Below, one piece after another: positions 10,667-21,535 of a stretch of DNA of 64,000 nt. The position numbers and the translations under genes were made by a program. This stretch comes from Ceratopteris richardii (taxonomy: Eukaryota; Streptophyta; Polypodiopsida; Polypodiales; Pteridaceae): assembly GCA_020310875.1 (NCBI GenBank), contig CM035407.1:94410733-94474732 (forward strand). Direction: 5' to 3'. Positions within the stretch are counted from its first letter, which is position 1. The number at the start of each line of letters is the position of its first letter. The notes under the pieces are model-generated. The model was given only the letters and a program-made list of their open reading frames with translations, did no database searches and was not told where the DNA came from.

Positions 10667-12712
10667 TTATGCGGGACGTGGGGTTATGGTGTGTGAATTC
10701 ATACAAGGTTTAGTTGAGGGTGAATTATTACAAGGGTGGTGTTTAAGCGGGGTGGGAGAATTGTTAGATAAGGGAATACAAGAAGACGTCTGAATACGTT
10801 TCGGTATCCATTTCCTAAAAGTCTTGGAGTGGGTGGTATGTTTCTGCTGAGGGACAAAAAGTGGTATTGGGTTTGGTGGTATTGAGGGATGGAAAGATTT
10901 CTGAGGGGTATATATTACATGGCTTGAGGGTTGAGCTATGATACATGGTTTGGGTACCCAAATTTGTGTGGGTGTGAGTCTATGGATAAGGTATTTCTTG
11001 GTGATCCAAATCTGTCGAGTATTTGTACTTGTAGAAGAAGATCGAGGGGACTTTGGATGCTGACTCTGCTTTTGTTGAAACTTTGTCCTGTTCTCGTCTG
11101 CAGTGTTGCCAATAGCCTGTGGTTGCTGTCCTTTTGGCACCCATATTTGTCTCGTGCCACTTGTTCTATGATGTTGATACTGCTGCTTCCTTTGCCTTAT
11201 CTGGGGGTGTCGTCGGTCTGCGTTCCTCTGTTGTGGTTGACTCCTTCGTGGTTGGGTTTGAGAGGTCCAGTGGACGCTCTGCTTTGGAAAAGAAGGGAGA
11301 TCCAACACTTGCATGACATGCCCATTAGGAAGTGATTCGTTATTTATCTTTAATCGAGGCCAGTCCGTAGCAAGTTTGGAAGGATGAGCACCGCAGGGTA
11401 TTGTGCTCATTTGGCCGCTGATGCAACCCACCTGACCGCTGATTGTGTCCATCTGCCCTAGCGGTTGGGTAGCTGCCCCTTCTAGTTTGCAGGAAGCCCC
11501 AGGGAAGATCTCCTGTCGTCCTTTTGATTGACAACTGTCCATAGCCAAGCCCGAGTGGGTTGGTGTAGACGTAACGTGACTAATCTGACCAAATATCTTC
11601 CGGTCTTCCGTCGCATGTATTTCATAGGGTCTAGGGTTACAAACCTCAGTCGGAATGCCATTAGGGAAGTCAAGCGGTATCACTCGCTTCTGTTCTAAGG
11701 TTCCAATCTGTAAGGAGCCTTGTCTAAGATTTAGGTCCACTGAGTGATCGTATAGCCAATCTTGGCCAAGGATTAGGGGTTCTATCAGGTCGTCATCATG
11801 GCACACTAGTAGCTTCGCTGTCATGGTCACATCCTTAATGAGGATAGGAAGGTCCACCTCACCCATGCAAGGGGTTTCCATGCCTCCTAGCCCTATGAGG
11901 TATGCCTCAATTGGCCGCATTTCTATTCGTGAATCCTTATAGTGGGACCATCTAATCGCACTAGTCGCAGCACCTGAGTCAATTAGAGCCCTGAGCTCTT
12001 GGCAAGGGTTGCCGTGCTCTAACCTGACTGTAATGAATGGTCTCCTGTCCACTATGCTAGGATGAGTTCGTGACTTTACTTGACACATGGCCATGGGATA
12101 TCTGGGTGTTGTTTCCAGATGGTTATAATGTTCTCTCCCTAGTCCTTGTCTTCTTAACTTCATGCGCTTAATGCGTTCTATTACTTCTGCTTGAGCTTCC
12201 GCTCGTATTCTATTTTCTTGCTCCTTACGCTTCTTTGCTAACGTGAGTCGTCTAAGCATATCCTCAGTAAGAGGTTCCTGATATAACTTGACTCTACAGT
12301 CACTAATGTAATTAGGCATTATATCTCCTTCTAAAGTGGCTAACTGTACTACTCCACTTGTTGAGAGTCTGTTAATGATCATAGGTCCATAACCTCGCTT
12401 TTCTAACTTACGTGTGTGTTGCTTTAGCGTATATACTAGAACTAAATCTCCTTCTTTTAGGCCTTTATCTTTCACATGAGCATCAAAATATGCTTTCTGT
12501 CGCTTCTTCGCTGCATATATGCCTGCTGCTGCCTTTAGCTTGGTTTCTCCTAATCGTTCCAAGTCCATTATTCTAGCTGATAATTCATGGCCGGTCCACT
12601 GATGTTCTTGTGCAACCTTAAGGGTCGGTATCAAGAAGTCCAAAGGAAGCACAACATTCTGACCAAAAACCATCTGAAAGGGAGTTGCATTGAGTACGGT
12701 CTTGTAGGCCAC
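10667..12712 (-). pseudogene. pol: E2 pol C-terminus: integrase GPY module, second aspartic protease, WVPK tail
   Basis: In frame with the integrase core after a TGA at 12713. Residues 1-175 are the integrase C-terminal part with a GPY-like module (KRGYGPMIINRLSTSGVVQL). A Lys/Arg/Glu-rich helix follows. Residues about 225-340 form a second retropepsin-like domain: VDRRPFITV, then ALIDSGAATSAI with the Asp-Ser-Gly triad codons at 11972-11980, a flap-like AYLIGLGG, and PLILGQDWLYDHSV as the closing strand. The rest is low-complexity, basic and Gln-rich, with repeated Trp motifs (RQIWVPKGQ, RQIWITKK, TQIWVPKP, RKWIPKR). Gypsy Pol normally ends after integrase, so the extra protease and tail are unusual. 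The same order is seen in B, and the protease again in C. Confidence 0.8.
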
Positions 12713-13198
12713 TCAATATGCCCAAACAGCGTGGTGTAGCTGTTTGTCCCAATCTGAACGTTTGTTGTTCACGAGTTTCGTCAGTACGTTACAAAGGATC
12801 TTATTAGTGCTTTCAGCCTGACCATTGGCCTGAGGATGATATGGTGCGGATTTCTTGTGAATCACCATAAAATCCTGTAACAAATATTCAATGACTTGGT
12901 TTAGAAAGTGAGTGCCTCGATCGCTCACTAACTCTATAGGCAGTCCATATCTTGTAAAGACATTCTCAAATAAGAATTTTGCAGTTGTGTGTGCATCATT
13001 CTTTTTCGTGGCTTTTGCCTCTACCCATTTCGTAAGATAATCTGTGGCAACAATAATGTATTTAGCATGTGTACCTTTTGCAAGGGGGTTAATGGGTCCT
13101 ACAAAGTCTATACCCCACTTTGAAAATGCACGTCCTCCCATCATGGGTTTCAATGGCATTTCATCTCTGCGAGTAGGAAACTGAGTTCTTTGGCACAC
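12713..13198 (-). pseudogene. pol: E2 integrase catalytic core
   Basis: The DDE integrase core inserts element cDNA into chromosomal DNA. Visible landmarks are KWGIDFVGPINP, the first Asp in VATDYLTKW, the second in ELVSDRGTHFLN and the Glu in GQAESTNK. In B, which shares this segment, 35 residues separate the last two. The segment ends with a TGA at 12713-12715, where copy C has CGA (Arg), a CpG transition. Upstream it is out of frame with the zinc module: copy C has two extra bases near 13199, so E2 has a 2-nt deletion inside the HHCC motif. Confidence 0.85.
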
Positions 13199-13199
13199 A

Positions 13200-13496
13200 T
13201 CATCTCTTTACATAGGTATGAGCATCCATGTGAAGAGTGGGCCACCAAAATCCTGCAAAGAGGATGGCTTTGATTATCCTATTGGGTCCAAAATGACCTC
13301 CTGCAACACCTTGGTGTGCAGTCTCTAGTATGCTCAGATAATCGCTCTCATGAACACATTGTCTTAGATATCCATCTCGTCCTCTTTTGTATAGGTTATC
13401 GCCAATAAGTGAATAATCTTGAGCTTCCTGCTCTAGACTGCGTTGTCGTGCTAAAGTCATTCCTTGAGGGAATGTCTTCGTCCTCAAGTATGTCAC
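13200..13496 (-). pseudogene. pol: E2 second integrase-type HHCC zinc module
   Basis: About 98 codons holding an integrase zinc-binding module: a strand LIGDNLYKRGRDGYL, then a His pair in ETAHQGVAGGHFGPN, then FWWPTLHMDAHTYVKR leading to the Cys pair. The Cys pair is disrupted in E2 by the frameshift near 13199 and intact in B and C (CDVCQRTQ in C). It is the canonical module directly before the integrase core. A second, related module lies upstream in the RNase H segment (13509-14372), so this clade carries the module twice. Confidence 0.8.
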
Positions 13497-13508
13497 TAAT
13501 TGTTCACT

Positions 13509-14372
13509 CTAGTCTGGTGTGAGAGACACGTGATATAATGTAGCATGCTCTACTGGTGGTCTTTCACAACAAACATTGCATTCCTTACACAACCTGTAGA
13601 CATCTGCTTCCATCGTAGGCCAATATACTCCTAATCTATGCAGAGTCTGTAATGTTCGATGTTTTGAATGATGTTGCTTTAATGCACCTATGTGTGCTAA
13701 TTGCAACCAATTTGCATGTTCTGATTCATCTACACAACAAGCAAGAATCTTTTGATTATCCTGTTTATATATGCTTCCTGCTATGATTTGATATCTCTGA
13801 GATTTGGTAATCTCTCCTTCTTTGATCTTTATCGTAGGATTCTTTGGTCCATATGTGAGAATAGGGACTATAGGCTTAGCCCATTCTGGTGCTATCTCAA
13901 GGTTAAACAAATATGCGTCTGGTAGATCATCCACTACTCCTTGAGGAGCTTCTCCTGAGGTTAATCTTGAAAGGTGGTCAGCTCTGAGATGTGTCTTTCC
14001 TTTCCTAACCACAACTTCAAAATCATACTCCATGAGTAATAGAAACCAACGTATTAGTCGTCCTGTGTTACATGGCTTGTTGACTAAATACAATAGTGCT
14101 TGATGATCTGTAAAGAACTTGAACTTATTGGCCAACAAGTAGTGCCTAAACTTCTTTATTGCGTAGATCATCCCTAATCCTTCTCGTTCCGTCGTGGTGT
14201 AATTTCTTTCTGCTGCGTTCAATTGTCTGCTCGCGTAAGCTATGGGGAGATCTATGTTACCTTCATTCGTGGGTTGTGCTAACACGCATCCTATGGCATA
14301 ATTGGATGCATCCACATGTACATGGAATGGCTTACTCCAATCCGGGGTTGTCAATATAGGTGCTGAGCACAA
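13509..14372 (-). pseudogene. pol: E2 RNase H and first HHCC zinc module
   Basis: The first ~120 codons are the gypsy RNase H, which degrades the RNA strand during reverse transcription (HVHVDASNYAIGCVLAQ, YTTTEREGLGMIYAIKKF, FFTDHQALLYLVNKP). A linker follows (YDFEVVVRKGKTHLRADHLS, then a Pro-rich stretch). The segment ends in a zinc-module-like block: SIYKQDNQKILACCVD, the His pair in LAHIGALKQHHSKHRT, LGVYWPTMEADVYRL and the Cys pair CKECNVC. Flanking stops are in frame: TGA at 14376 and TAG at 13509 (TGG in B). The block at the end duplicates the module at 13200-13496. Confidence 0.85.
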
Positions 14373-14375
14373 GCG

Positions 14376-16907
14376 TCATTTGAGTTCATTGAATGAATTT
14401 TCACATTCATCTGTCCATACAAAGTTGGTTAAAAGAGAGTACAAAGGCTTGACTATGATTGCATACATGTGTATGAATCTCCTATAATAACCGTAATGAC
14501 CCATAAATGCTTGTACCTCTTTCACATTAGTTGGTCTAGGTAATTCTGCAATTACCTTCACCTTTTCTTCATCCGTAGAGATTCCATTTTTTGACACAAT
14601 GTGTCCTAGAATTTTGCCTTGTCTGACCATGAAAACGCATTTTTTTGGGTTCAAACAAACCTGATATTCTCGACATTTGTCAAATATTTGTCTTAACTCT
14701 GGGATATGCATCTGCCTGATATTAGAATGAGCACATATGTCATCGACATATACTTCCAAACTCTTGCGTAGGAATTCCTTAAAAACATGACACATGAGTC
14801 GCTGGAAAGTGGCGGGTGCATTTGTTAAGCCAAATGGCATTACACGAAATGCAAATATGCCCCATTCAGTGGCAAATGCCGTCTTGTGTTGGTCCTCTGG
14901 AGCAATGGCTACTTGATTATAGCCTGAAAATCCATCAAGAAAGCTGTAAACTTCCTTGCCCGCAACTCTTTCCAATAGATGTTCTGTGATAGGAAGAGGA
15001 TAATTGTCTCTAATCGTGGCGGCATTAACTTTTTTAAGGTTAATACACACACGCAATTTTCCATTCTTCTTGGGCACAACCACAATGGGGGATACCCATT
15101 CGGTATGCTCAATTTCGTAAATGAATCCTGCTTCTATCAAGCGATCTATCTCCTCTTTAATCTTCACAGCGTAGTTATCATTATACGTGTACGGTTTCTG
15201 TTTTGTCGGTTTTGCATCTGGAGTCATAGGGATTCTATGAGAACATATATCTAGATCTACTCCTTTCAAATCTTTGTAACTCCATGCGAACACATCTCTA
15301 TATTCGCGCAATAGGGCAACTAGCTCTTCTTCTTCTTCCTTCGTCAAATCATGCCCTATGTATGTACATTTCTCTTCTTCTCCTTCTATGGCAACTATTA
15401 TTTTCTTGGTTTTCTCTCGGTTATCATATACTTGTCCGTCATTCGCCTTTCTATTAGGCATTCGTACCATGATTCTTCTATCTTCGATTTCATATTTCTT
15501 GAAATTCTCGGGTACCTCAAACAAAGATTCTTCTTTTTCTGACATGGTTTCTTTCTTCTTTCTTTTCTTGCCTTCACTCTTGTTAGTCACTTGTGTGGTT
15601 AACCTCACATCATTCGTAATTTCTTCGTGTCTCTGAGGGTGAGTCTCTACTTCGTAGAAATATTCTTCTTCTGATGCAAAGGGTGAGTCCATGATAATTG
15701 ATTCTAAATCAAAATCACTTGCATCCTCAAATGCCTCAGTGTTAGGTTCACACTCTTCTAAAATTGAATCACTCATGATTGGTTCTATCGTAAAAACTGA
15801 TATGTCATAGCCATCCTCGTCACAGTGGGGTGTCCATTGTTCTTCATTGATGGCTACATCCATGGTTGCTAGGATTTCTGCCCAACCATGGGGTTCAAAC
15901 TCTTCGTCAGGGAATACTATAGGTGCGTAAGCTGGATCTTGAAGGGTTCGTGGATGTTGTTCTGCACCTAAGGTCCTTGCTTCTAATCTTTCTTCCTCTT
16001 GTTTTGCCACTTTACACATCCATAAATGAGTGTCCTCGTGCAACCAAGAAGGATCTGATTCTAATGAGTGCACAGATTCTGTTTCTACTTGTGTCTTATG
16101 GATGGTATTCCATTGTAATGGGGGTACATCTCGATGTGAATAGTCTTTAAGATTGACTTTGGTAGTCACTCCTAAATGTTGCAAGTACAAAGAATTGGTT
16201 CCCCAATCTTGTACAATTTGCAACTGACGCATGAATGGTCGTCCCAATATCATCTCATATGCATGATTTTTTGCAAAGTCACAAATGGCAAAGGTATGCT
16301 CAAATTCTACACCACAAGTGGTGAGTGATATTCCTTCTAGTAAGCCTAATGGTTTTTCTATGTGTCCGTCAGCCATTTGTAGCTTCATCCTGGTGGGTCT
16401 TAATGCTGGCTTACCCCAACGTTTCCATAAAGCGGTGGTAGCTATGGCTACTCCGGCTCCTGAATCTAAGATGGCTTTCGTGGTGTAGCCCTGATGGGTT
16501 ATTGGAAGATAAGTGTTACCTTCCTCTCCTTCGCTTACATCTCCAATCTTTTCTACGGGTATTTCTGGTACCTTATTTTGTGATCCTATTTGTGAGGGAG
16601 TAGTAGCAAGCTCGGGGAATTGATTTGCTACATGTTTCCACAATTCTGGTTTTACCTTCAACAACTCCTCTAGAGTGAGATTACATTGTACTTTAGTGTT
16701 CTTGATCACTTCCGTGTTTCTAGGGATTATTGATTCTTCATTCCTCACTATTATCGTGGGTGCTCTCATATTAATAGACTTTGCTTCCCAAGGTCCTGTG
16801 AACTGAGGTAACTCTTGTAAAGAATTAGATTCAAAAGCTGTGTGTTCACTCAGTTGTTCCTCCTCTACATCATCGTAAATAGAGGGGATGTCTTGGGGAA
16901 ATTGTTT
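14376..16907 (-). pseudogene. pol: E2 pol: first protease and reverse transcriptase
   Basis: An open frame of more than 800 codons from the gag/pol TAG (16908) to a TGA (14376). The canonical aspartic protease is at about residues 85-190 of the frame (KAILDSGAGVAIAT, Asp-Ser-Gly codons near 16458-16466, closing strand EMILGRPFMRQLQ). A long acidic linker follows, then reverse transcriptase: IEHTEWVSPIVVVPKKNGKL, VYSFLDGFSGYNQ, FGLTNAPATFQRLM and the catalytic YVDD at 14739-14750. The enzyme copies element RNA to cDNA in the virus-like particle. All catalytic motifs in this segment look intact. It is preceded in the same frame by gag. Confidence 0.9.
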
Positions 16908-19741
16908 CTACAAGTCATCTATTTCTTGAATAGGAGGATGGGTTCCTTGTTCCTTTCTCCATTTCTCTTCTTGGATTTCTCTCAAAAATTCATGTGAATA
17001 TTTATGTATGGAAGACAAATTGTCTTGACTTTCTGTATTGGGTACTTGAGACAGGGATGGTGCATTCCTTTCCTGTGTCTCTGGGACACTAAGATTCTTG
17101 GGCTGATCCTTTTTCTCTTTGCTTTCTATCAAGTATTCTAGCCTCTCCATTAGTCCTTGAAAGTGTAATTCCGGTTTTGCCATGTTATTCCAATTAAGAT
17201 ATCTAGAGGCTTCGAACAAAGCTTGTGCTAGTTCTACCATCTTCATGCAAAGTTTAGTTCTCTCAATTTCTAGATTAGCTCGAGGGTAGTTTTTGCTCAT
17301 TTCAGCTACCTGAGGTCCCTCTTTTAATCTAGCCTGATATGCACGAAACATCATGTCTAGATTTTCTGGTATGGGTTCCGCTAAAACTGATGCTGATTTT
17401 TGAGCTGGATTCTCTTGATTCAAGTCCTGTGAAGTCAATTCTAGGATTTTGGCTCTAGATTCCTTTAAACTTCCTTCCAACTCAGTTATCTTTTTACTCC
17501 ACTTTCTCTTTATTCTTTCTCTAGAATCTTTCCAAGATTTCGTCTTTTTACTGCTAGATTTTGCAACTTCACTACTTCTAGCTACTTTCCCTTGATTAAG
17601 CTGTTGGTTCTGTAAGAGCACCTGGGCTCTTGTGATAGCTTGAATAGGCACGTATGTAGGGTTGGATCCATCTGCGTTATTTACAATACCTATCACGTTG
17701 ATCGGTGTCACATTCGAAGCATTAACAGGGTTCTTAGGACAATCTTTGATTATGTGCTCTTTGCCACAATCGGCACAAAAGCCTTGTATGTTATAGTACT
17801 GTGAGCTAAGACAGGTTGAGGTCTTTGTTGAGCCTGGTATGGGTAGTTCTGAGGAGGCCTATAGTAATAAGGCTGAGCATTGTATTGGCCTTGATACCTA
17901 CCTAGCTGTGCGTATGCTTGCGGGTAGTTCTGTCTCACGGTCTGCTTGTTGTATGGGCAGTCCTGAGCCGTATGATTCGTGTATCTTCTCTCAGTTGTAC
18001 AGTATTGGCCACTAGGGTTGGCTTGTGGTTGTGGTGCATTGGGGCACACATTTGCCATATGGTCACCACCACACGTGTAACAACGCTTGTTCATTAGCAC
18101 CCTAGGTTTACTAGAAACTCCTAGTTTCTGAGCCACTTTTTCTGCTAGGTCTTCTATTGAGCTAGACAATTTTGTGGATGCTAGAGATGAACAGTCTGAG
18201 TCCTTATAGACCTTTGAGAGTTCCAACTTGTCTCCTAAGTTATCCTCAATGTCTATACAAATTCTTACACATTGCTCTAGCGTTCTGGGTTCTTTTAGGT
18301 ACACATAGGAGCGTAGTTTAGAACTCAACAAGCCATCTAGAAACAATGACACTTGCTTGGCCTGTGAGGGTAGCTCTTGCATTGGACATCGTTCAACATA
18401 TTGTCTAAACCTACGTCCTGCCAGTCTAACTGTTTCCTGAGGGGTCTGTTTAAAGCTATGAATCAGCGAAGACGTGTCATGTCTAATCCCACTTTTAGAG
18501 AATTCAGTGATGAATGACTCTAAAAAGTGATGGATGTCTCTAAATTGCCTTTGTTGCAATGGTTGGAACCAAGTTAAAGCTGTATTCTTTAACGTTAGTC
18601 CAAATGCATTGTATTGCGTGAACATGTCTTCAATTTGTTCGGCTCTTAGTACTTGCTTGAATTCTGCGACGTGGTCATAGGGATCTCCTGTCCCATCAAA
18701 GTAATTTTTCATGGATTTCACTAATTGAGTGGGTCTTAGTATTCTTGCGTGTTCACATGGTCTAGGTAGAGGAAAATCATCTCTACCACCTGGTATTCCA
18801 TGATCTCTTTGTCTATCTGCTCTATTAGTGTCCGTGGTTGTTCTATCTCTCCCCATGGGATGAGTGAAGCTTACTTCGGGTCTCTCTTTATTTCTTTCTC
18901 TTTGATTTCCATGGGCTGATGATGTTCCTGCCCCTTGTTGACTTGTATTCATGTTCGTTCTAGATGGAGGGAATACCAATTCACCTCTCCATGCGTATGT
19001 GTTTTTAGCGTGGTCAGGCACCACAAAGACTCTTTCTGAAGTCTCATCCAGGTATACAACCTTTCCAGGTGTATCCGAGTCCTTGAACTCATATATCGTG
19101 ATGATACCTACCTCACTAAGTAGTTGTGTCTTGTATCTCCAAAAGGCTTCATCAGTTTCTTTATTTACAAACAACTTTATGCTTATGTTATCCTGAGGGA
19201 TCCATTCTGGGATTAGTACTCGTGTCAGTACAGATTTCCCTCTAGGTGTTATAGGCTCTTCTAATGGTTCTTTTCCTTGAGATTTTGCTTCCGTCTCTGG
19301 TTAAATCATGCCAAACTCGTTGGTATTGTTTGGCTGCATACTTAAGATGTACATCGTTCCTTCTTTGTCTATGTAGGCGTCTCTCTCGAATTTCACCACT
19401 GGACGTTCCAATCCAATGGGTTGATCAGGGTTGTGCATTTGCACCACTTGCCTTCGCAAACCATCCTCATAGATGCGAGCACCTAATCAGTTGGTTCGGA
19501 GAAACTCTAGTTGCGTTCTATAGGGTCCTTCTGGTTTTTCTAAACAGGCTACATTCGACCCTCCTTCTGGTCTTTCTGTGCTAAATGCCATTTCTGATTC
19601 GCTAGTATCTGAGCTCTCGTAGGGATAACTAGTGTTCAATTGTTGAGCCCACGATCGTGCAGTAGTTCTTACACTTGCCTCTGATGATCTAAGGCTTCGT
19701 CGGTCTGACTTTCCTATATTTTTGCCCGATCTAAGGTTCAT
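16908..19741 (-). pseudogene. gag: E2 gag, with two early stops, a 376-nt deletion and a terminal TAG
   Basis: I place the start at the ATG at 19741-19739 (MNLRSGKN). The Gag helical domain follows (DHVAEFKQVLRAEQIEDM, LTWFQPLQQRQFRDIHHF, QKVSLFLDGLL-like stretch). Zinc knuckles CYTCGGDHMANVC and the less regular YCTTERRYTNHTAQDC come next, then Gln/Tyr/Pro repeats. Breaks: TGA at 19487 (CGA in E2'), TAA at 19301, and a 376-nt deletion near 17795 relative to E2' (25266-25641) with a 3-bp microhomology. The deletion removes a zinc knuckle and shifts the frame. The last part, a Lys/Glu-rich helical region, ends at TAG 16908-16910, where E2' has CAG, and pol continues in the same frame. Confidence 0.85.
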
Positions 19742-20589
19742 TAATTTTCTTCCTTGCACACTCAGTACACGCTCAGATCGTGAATGATTCTTTGTTATTA
19801 CTTTCTTGATTCTTTTTAAATTTCTTTAGATTCTTGTCCTAATGTATGCATCAGGAATTCGACTTTCTGTGGTACTTTGAGTTCCCGTTCCGTCAGACTT
19901 ATGTTCTTTCCTTTAGGTTTTAGTGTCACACACCTTTACTTTAGTTTTGAACTTGATAAATTTAATTCTCTTGAACTTGAGGCGTTCTTATCGTCTTTAA
20001 TCCACAATACTACCGTTTATCCTAGGCTAAGAATTGACTGAGGGGGTTGAGTAATCTTCCAACCTCGAGTCAGCTTTTCTGGTTGCTCTGATGCCCAAGA
20101 AGCCGCACTTCCCAAGCTTTATGCCCTTCACTGCCTTGCTTTGGTTGTCTTTGATTGCCCTTGCTAGACCTGGAAAAATCCAATATTAGACCAATTCACA
20201 GTTGGATGATCAAGCACTTGAGTATATACACCTTTTAAGTCCCTTCCCTTTTGCCAAACTTTTTAATGCTTGCCCCCTGGCTTTCTAGTCCCAAACTAGG
20301 TCAACCTCAAAATAGCTTATCTAAAAATAGATGTATTCTTTAAGAAAAAAAAAAAGTTGAGGTTCACGTAGTACTCGTCAAGAGCTTTCTAATGAGCTAT
20401 TAAGCTCAAAAAACGGACTTCGGATGAAAAAGTTATGACCGTTCACGCCCTGGGGGGTAAAAACTGACAAACAGGTTTTTCTCCAAATATGAGCTAAGGG
20501 GTCTCCTATGAGTCTAATCACCCAAAAATTTCCCAAAAATAGCCTCAAAATTGGCCAAAAAATGAAACCCTAAAATTTGCGATGGGGGT
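19742..20589 (-). other. E2 leader, gag-proximal part
   Basis: No gene is seen. It is closely similar to the E2' leader at 33098-33910, including an A-run near 20345 that E2' lacks. It would be the untranslated region just upstream of gag. Confidence 0.6.
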
Positions 20590-21535
20590 GCACAATCGCG
20601 ATGGTCTGAGATGATCGCGATGGTCTGGGACCGTCGCGATGGCATGAAGGTGAACCGTCGCGATGGTCTAGACGTGAATGATCGCGATGGCGTGATGCGC
20701 GAACCGTCGCGATGGTCTGAAGTGCACGGTCGCGATGGTCCAAATATGAGCAATCGCGATGGCTCGATCAGGCGGACAATCGCGATGGCGTCAGTCAACG
20801 GTCAACGTGAACAATCGCGATGGTCCAAAGTGAACCGTCGCGATGGTCACAAATGCGATGGCTTGAGCCAATCGCAATGGTCAAGGCGCGATGGCTTGAG
20901 CCAATCCCAATGGTCCAAAATTTTAGTTGTCGCGATGGTTTGAGGGTATCGTCGAGATGATCCAACTTGCCACGTGGCACCGTCGGCGCGATGGCGTGAG
21001 TGTGAACCGTCGCGATGGCTCGATCAGGCGGACAATCGTGATGGCGTGAGTCAACGGAGTGAACAATCGCGATGGTCCAAAGTGAACCGTCGCGATGGTC
21101 ACAGATGCGATGGCTTGAGCCAATCGCGATGGTCCGGGCGCGATGGCGTGAGCCAATCGCGATGGTCCAAAATTTGAGTTGTCGCGATGGTCCAACTTGC
21201 CACGTGGCACCGTCGACGCGATGGCGTGAGCCAATCGCGATGGTGTGGGGTCAACCGAACAGTCGCGATGGTCCGCGAACCGTCGCGATGGTCCAAATGA
21301 ACCGTCGCGATGGCGTGAGACCGTCGCGATGGTCCGGCCGAGCCGTCGCGATGGCGTGAGCCAATCGCGATGGTGTGACACAATCGCGATGGTCTGAGAC
21401 CGTCGTGATGGTCCACCAAAATGCAATTTTTTGAGATGCAGCTATGGATTCCTATACACGCAGGGATCGCCTACACGGTGGTGAACTTGCCTTCCTCAAA
21501 ATCCAAACTTTGCAGACCATCGCGATGGTCTGACA
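20590..21535. repeat. E2 leader array of TCGCGATGG palindromic units
   Basis: Interspersed units of 15-30 bp share the core TCGCGATGG, preceded by AA, CCG or GA and followed by TC, CG or TG. I count about 27 exact cores and about three with a CpG transition (TCGTGATGG or TCGCAATGG), plus several other variants. The core contains the self-complementary hexamer TCGCGA. The same array occurs at the same place in E2' (33915-34615). The block also contains CACGTGGCAC twice. In the element's direction the array starts about 360 bp downstream of the PBS. Confidence 0.9.
21513..21532. repeat. Perfect 20-bp palindrome at the PBS-proximal end of the array
   Basis: CAGACCATCGCGATGGTCTG equals its own reverse complement. 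The identical 20-mer is at 34592-34611 in the E2' leader. It is the first array unit met when reading away from the PBS. Confidence 0.9.

Noticed and set aside
20611-21419. Open frames on both strands rich in SRDGLSQSQW or PSRRSQTIAI repeats
   Set aside because: Translations of the TCGCGATGG array with no start context or homology. They are leader repeat, not protein genes.
20590-21535. Possible CRISPR array
   Set aside because: Spacing is irregular, the spacers are themselves repeats, and this is a plant retrotransposon leader.
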